Assembly: GCA_017501345.1 (NCBI GenBank)
Contig: JAFVXC010000001.1
Coordinates: 1 to 42,326 of the forward strand
Length of the DNA stretch: 42,326 bases
Source: Clostridia bacterium
GTDB lineage: Bacteria > Bacillota_A > Clostridia > Oscillospirales > CAG-272
Direction: 5' to 3'
The position numbers and the translations under genes are program-made. Under the pieces are notes generated by a model. The model searched no databases. It worked only from the letters and a program-made list of their open reading frames with translations, and was not told the origin of the DNA. Positions 1 to 6,741 of this stretch are shown here, in pieces (within the stretch, counting starts at the first letter, position 1; each line of letters starts with the position of its first letter).

Positions 1-102
1 GTAAATGCTCACGGCGGCGAGATCACCGTGACCGACAACAAGCCGCACGGTGCGGTATTTACCTTTACATTACCAAAGGAGGAGGTGGAGATCAGTGAAT
101 AA
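1..102 (+). CDS. C-terminal end of a KdpD-like sensor histidine kinase (partial)
   Basis: Reading frame 1 is open from the window edge to a TAA at 100-102 and encodes the last 33 residues of a histidine kinase. The piece contains AHGGEITV followed by GAVFTFTLP, the end of the G2 box and final strand of the HATPase ATP-binding domain, as in KdpD-type kinases. It overlaps the GTG start of the next response regulator by 8 bases, so the two form a translationally coupled two-component pair. Assignment to KdpD rather than another kinase rests mostly on the KdpE-like partner; no kdpFABC genes are in view and the sensor part lies outside the window. Confidence 0.8.
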   Translation, partial: VNAHGGEITVTDNKPHGAVFTFTLPKEEVEISE

Positions 103-790
103 ACCCTTGATACTCGTAGTCGAGGACGATGCGCCCGTTCGCAATCTGATTACAACGACCTTAAAGGCGCACGACTATAAATTTATAACAGCGCAGAACG
201 GAAACAACGCTATAATGGAAGCATCCTCGCACAATCCCGATATTGTTTTGCTGGATCTCGGACTTCCCGATATGGACGGCGTTGAGGTTATTGAGAGAAT
301 ACGCACGTGGTCGGATATGCCGATCATCGTCATCAGCGCACGCAGTGAGGATAAGGATAAAATAGATGCCCTTGATGCAGGCGCGGACGATTACTTAACC
401 AAGCCATTCTCCGTAGAGGAGCTTTTGGCAAGGCTTCGTGTTACGCAAAGAAGGCTATCAGCTAACCATAACGAAGGCGCAAGCCCGGTGTTTATAAACG
501 GTGCTTTGCGAATCGACTATGCCGCAGGCTGTGCATATCTCGGAGAGGATGAGTTACATCTAACCCCTATCGAATACAAAATACTATGTCTGCTTGCCGC
601 AAACGTCGGGAAGGTCTTAACGCATACCTTCATCACGCAAAAGATATGGGGTGCTGCGTGGGAGAATAACGTAGCCTCTCTCCGTGTCTTTATGGCAACG
701 CTCCGCAAAAAGATCGAAGCAACACCCGACTCACCGCAGTATATCCAAACGCACATCGGTGTTGGATATAGAATGATGAGATTGGACTAA
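95..790 (+). CDS. kdpE: KdpE-like OmpR-family response regulator
   Basis: DNA-binding response regulator of 231 residues. The receiver domain (about residues 1-115) shows the acidic pair EDD, the phosphoacceptor Asp in LLDLGLPDMDG, the SAR switch and the conserved Lys in YLTKPF. The C-terminal winged helix (about 130-231) has LTPIEYKIL and the LRVFMATLRKKIE recognition region typical of KdpE. I chose the GTG at 95 because it follows GGAGGTGG at 81-88 and aligns with the usual N-terminus; an upstream ATG at 50 would run through the kinase end. In the Kdp family the pair controls a K+-uptake ATPase, but without kdpFABC here the target is an inference. Confidence 0.85.
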   Translation: MNKPLILVVEDDAPVRNLITTTLKAHDYKFITAQNGNNAIMEASSHNPDIVLLDLGLPDMDGVEVIERIRTWSDMPIIVISARSEDKDKIDALDAGADDYLTKPFSVEELLARLRVTQRRLSANHNEGASPVFINGALRIDYAAGCAYLGEDELHLTPIEYKILCLLAANVGKVLTHTFITQKIWGAAWENNVASLRVFMATLRKKIEATPDSPQYIQTHIGVGYRMMRLD

Positions 791-801
791 AGGAGGACAT
801 T

Positions 802-1194
802 ATGGGATTTTGGATATTTATGTTGGCAATGAATCTACTGTTTCCCCTTATTATGATCGTTATGGGCAGATATTTTATGAAGAAATCCCCGAAAGAAATC
901 AATTACATATTCGGCTATCGCACGAATATGTCTATGAAGAATAAAGATACTTGGGATTTTGCGCATAAATATTTTGGCAAGCGATGGTTTCGCCTTGGGT
1001 GGTTGCTGATTCCGATTTCCGTTATTCCGATGCTGTTTGTAATCGGAAAGGGAGAGGACATCATCGGCACTGTCGGTATGGTTGTTATGGTGATTGATTT
1101 AATCCTTTTGATTGCCCCGATTTTTCCTACCGAAAGAGCATTAAAAAAGATCTTTGATAAAGACGGCAACAAAAGGAACGGTGATATAGAGTGA
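802..1194 (+). CDS. SdpI-family integral membrane protein
   Basis: Protein of 130 residues with about four predicted membrane helices and the SdpI/YhfL-family core: INYIFGYRT, then KNKDTWDFAHKYFGKRW ahead of hydrophobic segments. In Bacillus, SdpI gives immunity to the SdpC toxin and senses it; most single-domain homologues are uncharacterised. AGGAGG at 791-796 sets the ATG at 802. No SdpC-like toxin or SdpR repressor is adjacent, so an immunity role is only a possibility. It is probably co-transcribed with the upstream two-component genes (11-bp gap) and overlaps the next ORF by 4 bases. Confidence 0.8.
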   Translation: MGFWIFMLAMNLLFPLIMIVMGRYFMKKSPKEINYIFGYRTNMSMKNKDTWDFAHKYFGKRWFRLGWLLIPISVIPMLFVIGKGEDIIGTVGMVVMVIDLILLIAPIFPTERALKKIFDKDGNKRNGDIE

Positions 1195-1457
1195 AAACAA
1201 ATTGGGGAAATACACCTACATCATATAAAATCGTAACAATAATTTCTATTCTTGCAAGTCTGTCCACTGTTGTATTGGCAGTTTTGCAGATGTTTGATAT
1301 TTGGAATCAAGCTATAAATATCTGCGTTCCTATGATGGGAGTAACAATGCTTTGCCAAAGCTATATGCAATGGAATAATAGCCGTAAGGTTGCTTATTTC
1401 AGTATCGGAACGGCAGCGTTTATATTTATTTGTGCGATTATAGTATTTTTTCTTTAA
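1191..1457 (+). CDS. Small hypothetical membrane protein
   Basis: An 88-residue protein starting at GTG 1191, whose first bases overlap the TGA of the SdpI-like gene (GTGA). It has three hydrophobic stretches (about residues 13-33, 40-58 and 68-88), a short polar N-terminus and little else, so it is a predicted three-helix membrane protein. I do not recognise a named family with certainty. The 4-base overlap suggests translational coupling to, and function with, the SdpI-like protein. Confidence 0.6.
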   Translation: MKTNWGNTPTSYKIVTIISILASLSTVVLAVLQMFDIWNQAINICVPMMGVTMLCQSYMQWNNSRKVAYFSIGTAAFIFICAIIVFFL

Positions 1458-1529
1458 TCCTTATAACAATTAAGCTACCGACTTGCCGGATCGCACATAC
1501 TATTTTTATACCTACAAGGAGGTAAACAA

Positions 1530-2885
1530 ATGAACTATTCAGAAATCACACCGTATATCAAGGAGCTTGCTGCTCTTTCAGATACAAGCAATCACATCGT
1601 CCCCGATATGTACGCACAGCACGACGTAAAGCGCGGTCTGCGTGATATAAACGGCAACGGCGTTGTTGCCGGACTTACCGAAGTATCGCACATCAAGGCT
1701 AAAGAAATCGATGCAGAAGGAAATGCCATTCCGTGTGCAGGTCAGCTTTATTACCGAGGTGTTAACGTGCGGAGTCTTGTAGAGGGCTTTGTGGCGGATA
1801 ACCGACCGGGCTTTGAAGAAACAGTATATCTGCTTTTGTTTTCAAAGCTTCCGACTAAAGACGAGCTTGAAGCGTTTTGCGAGCAGCTTTCTCTATATCG
1901 CTCCTTGCCTCCATCCTTTGTTCGTGATATGATCCTCAAAGCCCCCGGCAAGGATATGATGAATATACTTTCAAGAAGTGTGTTGGCGCTCTATGCCTAC
2001 GATGAGAATCCCGACGATATTTCAACGCCCAATATTCTGCGCCAATGCTTGCAGCTGATAGCGGAATTTCCGCTTCTTGCGGTTTACGGATATCAGTCCT
2101 TCCAGCATTACCATAACGGTCAGAGCTTGTTCATCCACTATCCAAAAAAGGAACTGAACACGGCGGAAAATCTCCTTTACATACTCCGTGAAGATGGACA
2201 GTATACACCGCTTGAAGCAGCGCTTCTTGACCTTGCACTCGTTCTTCACGCCGAGCACGGAGGCGGTAACAATTCAACCTTTACAACACACGTGGTAACG
2301 TCGTCGGGAACAGATACCTATTCTGCGATTTCCGCCGCGCTTGGCTCACTGAAAGGCCCTCGCCACGGAGGAGCAAACATTAAGGTTATGGAGATGTTCG
2401 ATGATATGAAAGCGAACATTGATACAAAAGACAAGGATGCGGTGAAGGATTATCTCGTCAGACTTCTCGACAAACAAGCCTTTGACAAAGCAGGCCTCAT
2501 TTATGGCATGGGACACGCCGTTTACTCACTGTCCGATCCAAGAGCGGACATTCTGCGGCACTATGCCGAGCAGCTTTCGATCGAGAAAGGACTGCACGAG
2601 GAATTTGAGCTCTACCAAACGGTTGAGAAGATGGCTCCCGAGATCATTGCTGAAAAGCGCAAAATGTATAAGGGTGTCAGCGCAAACGTGGACTTCTATT
2701 CGGGTATGGTCTATAAAATGCTCGGACTGCCTTATGAGCTTTTCACACCCATCTTCGCCATTGCACGAATCGCAGGATGGAGCGCGCACCGTATGGAAGA
2801 AATACAGAACGCAGGTAAGATCATACGTCCTGCTTACATAAACGTAAAAGAAGAAACAGAATATGTATCCTTGAAGGATAGATAA
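1530..2885 (+). CDS. Citrate (Si)-synthase family protein, copy 1
   Basis: Citrate/2-methylcitrate synthase of 451 residues, condensing acetyl-CoA with oxaloacetate (or propionyl-CoA in the methylcitrate branch). The catalytic set is visible: His in HAEHGGGNNST, His in GPRHGGANIKV, and the Asp in NVDFYSGMVY. AGGAGG at 1517-1522 fixes the start. It is a close paralogue of the gene at 17456-18811: about 32 of 451 residues differ, yet roughly one base in five differs in the first 60 bases, nearly all synonymous. The gene ends in a hairpin terminator. No aconitase or isocitrate dehydrogenase neighbours are present, so its main role may be glutamate precursor supply. Confidence 0.9.
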   Translation: MNYSEITPYIKELAALSDTSNHIVPDMYAQHDVKRGLRDINGNGVVAGLTEVSHIKAKEIDAEGNAIPCAGQLYYRGVNVRSLVEGFVADNRPGFEETVYLLLFSKLPTKDELEAFCEQLSLYRSLPPSFVRDMILKAPGKDMMNILSRSVLALYAYDENPDDISTPNILRQCLQLIAEFPLLAVYGYQSFQHYHNGQSLFIHYPKKELNTAENLLYILREDGQYTPLEAALLDLALVLHAEHGGGNNSTFTTHVVTSSGTDTYSAISAALGSLKGPRHGGANIKVMEMFDDMKANIDTKDKDAVKDYLVRLLDKQAFDKAGLIYGMGHAVYSLSDPRADILRHYAEQLSIEKGLHEEFELYQTVEKMAPEIIAEKRKMYKGVSANVDFYSGMVYKMLGLPYELFTPIFAIARIAGWSAHRMEEIQNAGKIIRPAYINVKEETEYVSLKDR

Positions 2886-2889
2886 GAAC

Positions 2890-2920
2890 AGCCCTCGTTC
2901 CGAAAGGAGCGAGGGATTTT
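2890..2920 (+). terminator. Rho-independent terminator after citrate synthase copy 1
   Basis: GCCCTCGTTCC and GGAGCGAGGG pair around a GAAA loop, followed by ATTTTAT. Almost the same hairpin occurs after the ABC permease at 5700-5731. Confidence 0.85.
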
Positions 2921-2930
2921 ATCTATATTC

Positions 2931-2959
2931 TTGAGCAGTTCATAAAATTGTGATATAAT
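2931..2959 (+). promoter_or_regulatory. Sigma-A-like promoter with extended -10
   Basis: TTGAGC at 2931-2936, 17-bp spacer, TATAAT at 2954-2959 preceded by TGA (extended -10). It points toward merR and would give it a long leader in addition to the merR-type promoter downstream. Confidence 0.55.
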
Positions 2960-3035
2960 ATACTAAAAATACTGAGAAACACGAAAACACAACCAATAGT
3001 CGAGAATTTTTCAAAAAATCCCCTTGCGTGAGGTA

Positions 3036-3066
3036 TTGCTTGTTACGCTGCGTAATGTTGTATAAT
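3036..3066 (+). promoter_or_regulatory. MerR-type promoter/operator with 19-bp spacer
   Basis: TTGCTT (3036-3041) and TATAAT (3061-3066) are separated by 19 bp, and the spacer holds the perfect inverted repeat TTACG-CTG-CGTAA (3043-3055). An over-long spacer with a central dyad is the hallmark of promoters that MerR proteins activate by DNA distortion. It lies directly ahead of the merR gene, so it is probably the autoregulated promoter of the operon at 3090-5690. Confidence 0.8.
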
Positions 3067-3089
3067 GGGGATCAAGGAGGTGATAAGCT

Positions 3090-3821
3090 ATGTCAAAATA
3101 TACGACGGGAGAAATAGCAAAGCTCTGTGGCGTATCGGTGAGAACGGTTCAATATTACGATGACCGAGGCATTCTCGTGCCGAGCGAGCTTTCCGAGGGT
3201 GGTCGCAGGCTTTATACAGAGGACGACTTGAAGCGTATGCACATTATCTGTTTTCTGCGTGAAGCCGGACTTCCCATTAACAGTATTTCTGCTTTGTTCG
3301 CTGAGGAAAATCCCGAGAATATCATTTCAATACTGCTTGAACAACAGGAACAGGTTCTGAGAGAAGAACTCTCCGAGCGTCAAGCAAAGCTTGACTTGAT
3401 TGAGGGGATTAAGCGTGAGTTAAAGGAGCTTGATACTTTCTCCGTTGAATCTATCGGTGATATAGCACACGTTATGAAACAAAAAAATAAGCTTTCAAAA
3501 ATGCGCTGGTTTATGGTGTTTACGGGCATTCCCGTGACAGCATTGCAATGGACGTCGATTGTGTTGTGGATCACACACGGTCTTTGGTGGCTGTTCGTGA
3601 TATGGGCCCTCGTGGCAATTCCGTGGGGAATTTGCGTGTCTAAATATTATTTTAATCACGTTGCCTATATCTGCCCTGAATGTCACGAGGTGTTCAAGCC
3701 AAAAATGAAGGAAGCATTTTGGGCATATCACACACCGAAAATGCGCCGTCTGATCTGCCCCAAATGCGGTCGCAAGGGGCTTTGCGTTGAAGTGTATGCG
3801 GAAAAGGAGGATAAGAAATAA
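3090..3821 (+). CDS. MerR-family regulator with membrane segment and C-terminal zinc ribbon
   Basis: 243 residues. Residues 1-75 form a MerR winged helix (TTGEIAKLCGVSVRTVQYYD), followed by a coiled dimerisation helix (about 75-125), two hydrophobic helices (about 145-190) and a tail with CPECHEVF and CPKCGRKG, a probable zinc ribbon. It is therefore a membrane-tethered transcription factor. It starts at ATG 3090 behind AGGAGGTG and its TAA overlaps the next ATG by one base. The operon arrangement suggests it senses an envelope or toxin signal and switches on the ABC transporter; the signal is unknown. The 19-bp-spacer promoter upstream fits autoactivation. Confidence 0.85.
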   Translation: MSKYTTGEIAKLCGVSVRTVQYYDDRGILVPSELSEGGRRLYTEDDLKRMHIICFLREAGLPINSISALFAEENPENIISILLEQQEQVLREELSERQAKLDLIEGIKRELKELDTFSVESIGDIAHVMKQKNKLSKMRWFMVFTGIPVTALQWTSIVLWITHGLWWLFVIWALVAIPWGICVSKYYFNHVAYICPECHEVFKPKMKEAFWAYHTPKMRRLICPKCGRKGLCVEVYAEKEDKK

Positions 3822-4024
3822 TGGATCAGATTATGGAATTTCTTCCGTTTTTAATTCCGCTTGTGATTGTACAGTTTGCGCTGTTTGGATATACACTGTA
3901 TCATATTTTAACTCACAAGACATATAAGCGCGGTAATCGTGCTTTGTGGCTGGTCATTACCATTGCGCTGATGAATTTTGTCGGTCCGATCCTATATTTC
4001 CTTCTCGGTAAGGAGGATTCTTAA
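3821..4024 (+). CDS. PLDc_N-domain small membrane protein (YxlE-like)
   Basis: 67 residues with two membrane helices and the PLDc_N signature: basic loop, RGNRALW, then NFVGPILYFLLGK. This short domain occurs alone in Bacillus YxlE, which sits next to the ABC genes yxlF and yxlG, the same order as here. Start and stop overlap both neighbours by one base (TAATG), indicating strict co-translation with the regulator and the transporter. Likely an accessory membrane subunit; no catalytic phospholipase residues exist in it. Confidence 0.8.
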   Translation: MDQIMEFLPFLIPLVIVQFALFGYTLYHILTHKTYKRGNRALWLVITIALMNFVGPILYFLLGKEDS

Positions 4025-4923
4025 TGGATATGCTACGCATCACCGGTTTGCATAAGCGGTTTGGTGATAAAGAGGTTTTGAGAGGACTTGATCTGTCCGT
4101 GCCGGAGCATAGCATTTATGGCTTTATAGGAAAAAACGGTTCGGGCAAGACGACCACGATGAAAACCGTTCTCGGACTTCTGAGGGCCGATTCGGGCGAG
4201 ATTATTGTGAACGGAGAGAAAGTGGTCTACGGACAAACCGATACCAACCGTTATATCGGCTATCTCCCCGACGTGCCGGAATTCTATTCGTTTATGACGG
4301 CGAAAGAGTATCTGCGTTTTTGCGGTGAGATTACGGGAATGAGCCGTGCAGATATAGAAGAACGTACAAGGGAGTTGCTCACTCTTGTCGGTCTTGCTGA
4401 TGAAACGCACCGCATGAAAGGCTTTTCACGAGGTATGAAGCAACGCTTGGGTATTGCACAGGCACTCCTCTCTCGCCCGAAGCTTCTTGTTTGTGACGAG
4501 CCAACCTCCGCGCTCGATCCCGTCGGCAGAAAAGAAATACTCGATATTCTCTTAGCTATCAAGGATCAGACAACGGTACTGTTTTCTACGCACATTCTAT
4601 CCGATGTGGAGCGTATTTGTACCGACGTGGCTTTTTTGAAAGACGGCGTAGTGAATATTGGGGGCAAGCTGTCCGATATCAAAACGAGATACAGAAGCAA
4701 CGAATATATGATAGAAACCGAAAACGACTCGGATACTGTCATTCTGCGAAATGCTTTTCCCGAGGTGAAGGAAATCGACAGAAATAAAGTGACATTCTCG
4801 GAGAATAAGTATTCTGCATCCGAAATTTTGCGCTTTGTTGCAGATCATCGTATATCACTCTTGAAGGTGGAGCGTTTAGAGCCGAGTCTTGAAGATCTGT
4901 TTATGGAGGTGACGGAAAAATGA
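4024..4923 (+). CDS. ABC transporter ATP-binding protein
   Basis: 299 residues, DrrA/YxlF-like ATPase. Visible motifs: Walker A GKNGSGKTT (about residue 38), signature FSRGMKQRLGIAQAL (about 135), Walker B LLVCDEPTSALDP (about 155), H-loop STHILSD (about 190), and a regulatory C-terminal region of roughly 85 residues. It energises the permease encoded next, with which it overlaps by ATGA. Typical substrates of such two-gene exporters are antimicrobial peptides, lipids or drugs; the sequence does not say which. Confidence 0.92.
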   Translation: MDMLRITGLHKRFGDKEVLRGLDLSVPEHSIYGFIGKNGSGKTTTMKTVLGLLRADSGEIIVNGEKVVYGQTDTNRYIGYLPDVPEFYSFMTAKEYLRFCGEITGMSRADIEERTRELLTLVGLADETHRMKGFSRGMKQRLGIAQALLSRPKLLVCDEPTSALDPVGRKEILDILLAIKDQTTVLFSTHILSDVERICTDVAFLKDGVVNIGGKLSDIKTRYRSNEYMIETENDSDTVILRNAFPEVKEIDRNKVTFSENKYSASEILRFVADHRISLLKVERLEPSLEDLFMEVTEK

Positions 4924-5690
4924 AATCCTTGTTCGCCTTCATAAAAAAAGAATGTATGGAGCAGCTTCGCAGCGGTAGATTGTGGATAACGCTCGTTCTG
5001 TTTGTTCTGCTTGGAATTATGAATCCTGCGGTGGCAAAGCTAACGCCGTGGTTGCTTGAGGTGATGGCAGACTCGCTTGCGGAAAGCGGTATGATAGTGA
5101 CCGATGTAAAAGTCAGCGCGATGGATTCGTGGGTGCAATTTTTCAAAAATATGCCCATCGGGCTGATCGCCTTCGTTTTGCTTCAAGGTGCGATCTTTAC
5201 CAAAGAGTATAGCTCGGGTACGCTGGTGCTTTCCTTGACGAAAGGACTTGAACGCTACAAGGTCGTTATTTCAAAAGCAGGTGTTCTATGTGCGATTTGG
5301 TCGTTTGGTTATTGGCTCTGCTTTGGAATCACGTATCTTTATAATTCGTATTTTTGGGATAACTCGGTAGCGCACAACCTTCTTCTTTCGGTTGTGTGCC
5401 TCTGGTTGTTCGGCGTATTCGTTATTTCTTTGATGACTCTCTTTTCTACGATATCCACTTCAAGCACAGAAGTGCTTCTCGGAACGGGAGCTGTCGTTCT
5501 TTTTTCCTATCTCGTTGGTTTGCTACCCAAGGCAAATAAATATCTGCCGACCTTGTTAACGGACGGTAATTCCTTGATATATGGTGTGGCACAATCAAAA
5601 GAATATATCGTAGCCATTATTGTAACGGCTATTGTGACTATAATTTGTTTTGCCGTCAGCATACCGATATTTAACAAGAAGCATTTATAA
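4920..5690 (+). CDS. ABC-2 type permease
   Basis: 256 residues with six hydrophobic segments, an N-terminal cytoplasmic lead (IKKECMEQLRSGR) and the ABC2_membrane layout of YxlG-like permeases. The large extracellular loop after the first helix (about residues 40-75) is usual for the family. Its ATG overlaps the TGA of the ATPase gene, so both are made in fixed ratio. It closes the merR operon and is followed by a terminator. Confidence 0.88.
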   Translation: MKSLFAFIKKECMEQLRSGRLWITLVLFVLLGIMNPAVAKLTPWLLEVMADSLAESGMIVTDVKVSAMDSWVQFFKNMPIGLIAFVLLQGAIFTKEYSSGTLVLSLTKGLERYKVVISKAGVLCAIWSFGYWLCFGITYLYNSYFWDNSVAHNLLLSVVCLWLFGVFVISLMTLFSTISTSSTEVLLGTGAVVLFSYLVGLLPKANKYLPTLLTDGNSLIYGVAQSKEYIVAIIVTAIVTIICFAVSIPIFNKKHL

Positions 5691-5699
5691 ACCAACTCA

Positions 5700-5731
5700 G
5701 CCCTTGTTCCGAAATGGAGCGAGGGCTTTTT
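5700..5731 (+). terminator. Rho-independent terminator of the merR-ABC operon
   Basis: GCCCTTGTTCC pairs with GGAGCGAGGGC around GAAAT, followed by TTTTT. Near-copy of the terminator at 2890. Confidence 0.88.
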
Positions 5732-5763
5732 ACAACTTTTCGAAAATATTTTTTAATAACCCA

Positions 5764-5792
5764 TTGACAAATCCGTTTGTTTGTGATATAAT
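5764..5792 (+). promoter_or_regulatory. Strong consensus promoter of a non-coding region
   Basis: TTGACA (5764-5769), 17 bp, TATAAT (5787-5792), with a TGA extended -10. No ORF starts for over 550 bases downstream; it drives the structured region 5798-6111. Confidence 0.8.
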
Positions 5793-5797
5793 ATAAT

Positions 5798-6111
5798 ACT
5801 CAATTTTCACATAGGCATACTTTCCCATTATTAGTATTGCCACCCAAATTGAGTTCTATACAACTGAATAAGATATATTTTGCGTGAATACTTGCGGTGG
5901 AGAATGAACCTCGTGCCGCATGGCAAACAAGACAAAACGCGCGGCATCATTAGCCGTGACCCCGTAATCTATTTCACAAGAAATCCGACGCCATCAGCCA
6001 CGTAATGCGGCATTGAATGCGCTTGCATTCTCTTATCGAAACGAGCTTTTAGACTCGTACTTATACATAGGCGCGGGACATTTTTTAGCGAACGTGCGCC
6101 GTTCGCTTTTT
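5798..6111 (+). ncRNA. Candidate structured RNA at the left end of the mobile element
   Basis: About 310 nt bounded by a consensus promoter and a terminator hairpin, without a convincing ORF. It opens with a closed structure: ACTCAATTT pairs with AAATTGAGT (5846-5854) enclosing a nested hairpin GGCATACT/AGTA-T-TGCC. Farther on are GAATGC-GCT-TGCATTC near 6016-6032, an ACGAG/CTCGT hairpin near 6044-6060, and the end hairpin AGCGAAC/GTTCGCT (6087-6107) with a T run. I cannot assign it to a known family. It could be a free RNA of the element or the long leader of mobC read past a weak terminator. Confidence 0.5.
6087..6111 (+). terminator. Terminator hairpin in the mobile element left region
   Basis: AGCGAAC/GTTCGCT with a 7-base loop and TTTTT. 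A second weaker hairpin, CCCGT/ACGGG plus TTTTTT, follows at about 6119-6150. Confidence 0.7.
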
Positions 6112-6284
6112 GGTGTTTCCCGTGATCCGTGTGTGTAAGTACGGGTCTTTTTTGTTTTGTCAAAGCCACTTGGGGTGCTTTCTCGGAAGGTAAAACGGTG
6201 AGTCGGATGCGAGGGATTACCTCTATTTTATCACGGACTTATAGTCCGTCGATATTCTTGACAAGCACTGCATTTGTGGACACA

Positions 6285-6330
6285 AAATGCGAAAGGTGGG
6301 GAGATCCCCAGACCCCCGCACTTAGAAATT
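6285..6330 (-). other. Candidate origin of transfer (oriT)
   Basis: Directly upstream of mobC there is a TGGGGA-GA-TCCCCA palindrome (6297-6310), and on the minus strand TAAGTGCG followed by a G run (about 6315-6326). TAAGTGCG is the left half of nic sites used by several mobilization systems. Position beside mobC-relaxase and the palindrome support an oriT; the exact nic is inference. Confidence 0.4.
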
Positions 6331-6369
6331 CGCAACAAAATTTTGAAAAAATTAAGGAGGACAATTCAA

Positions 6370-6741
6370 ATGGAAGAAAAGCAAGTAACAGTAAAAGGCG
6401 GGCGCAAGCGCAAGAACCTTGTTAAGTTCTATTTGAACGATGAGGAATATCAGAAGCTGTGTGAAAATGCAGCAACCTTCGGGCGCGACAAGAGCAAGTA
6501 TCTCCGCCTCGTCATTCAATGGATCGCTCCCATTGAACCGCCCTCGGTGGAGGTGAAAGAATTTACTCGTGAGCTAAGACGTTTGGGTGTAAGTATGAAT
6601 CAGATCGCGGCGAAGGCGCACTCGCTTGGATTTGTGGATGAGCTTGAATACAAACGTACCGCTGACGAGGTGATGAAGGTGCTTGGAGCAATCCAACAAG
6701 AGTACGCGAAGAAAGGAGTGAAGGTGTTTGGCAACAACTAA
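6370..6741 (+). CDS. mobC: MobC-like relaxosome accessory protein
   Basis: 123 residues, rich in Lys and Arg. The N-terminus (VKFYLNDEEYQKL) resembles a ribbon-helix-helix DNA-binding unit and the middle (RELRRLGVSMNQIAAKAH) matches the conserved block of MobC mobilization proteins. Such proteins bind oriT and help the relaxase nick it. I chose ATG 6370 because of the AAGGAGG at 6354-6360, not an upstream ATG at 6274 that has no good ribosome site. It overlaps the relaxase start by 14 bases, so the two are co-translated. Confidence 0.82.
   Translation: MEEKQVTVKGGRKRKNLVKFYLNDEEYQKLCENAATFGRDKSKYLRLVIQWIAPIEPPSVEVKEFTRELRRLGVSMNQIAAKAHSLGFVDELEYKRTADEVMKVLGAIQQEYAKKGVKVFGNN

Noticed and set aside
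802..1457. Toxin-immunity or defence module around the SdpI-like gene
   Set aside because: No SdpC-like toxin, SdpR repressor or defence nuclease is adjacent; membrane topology alone is not enough.
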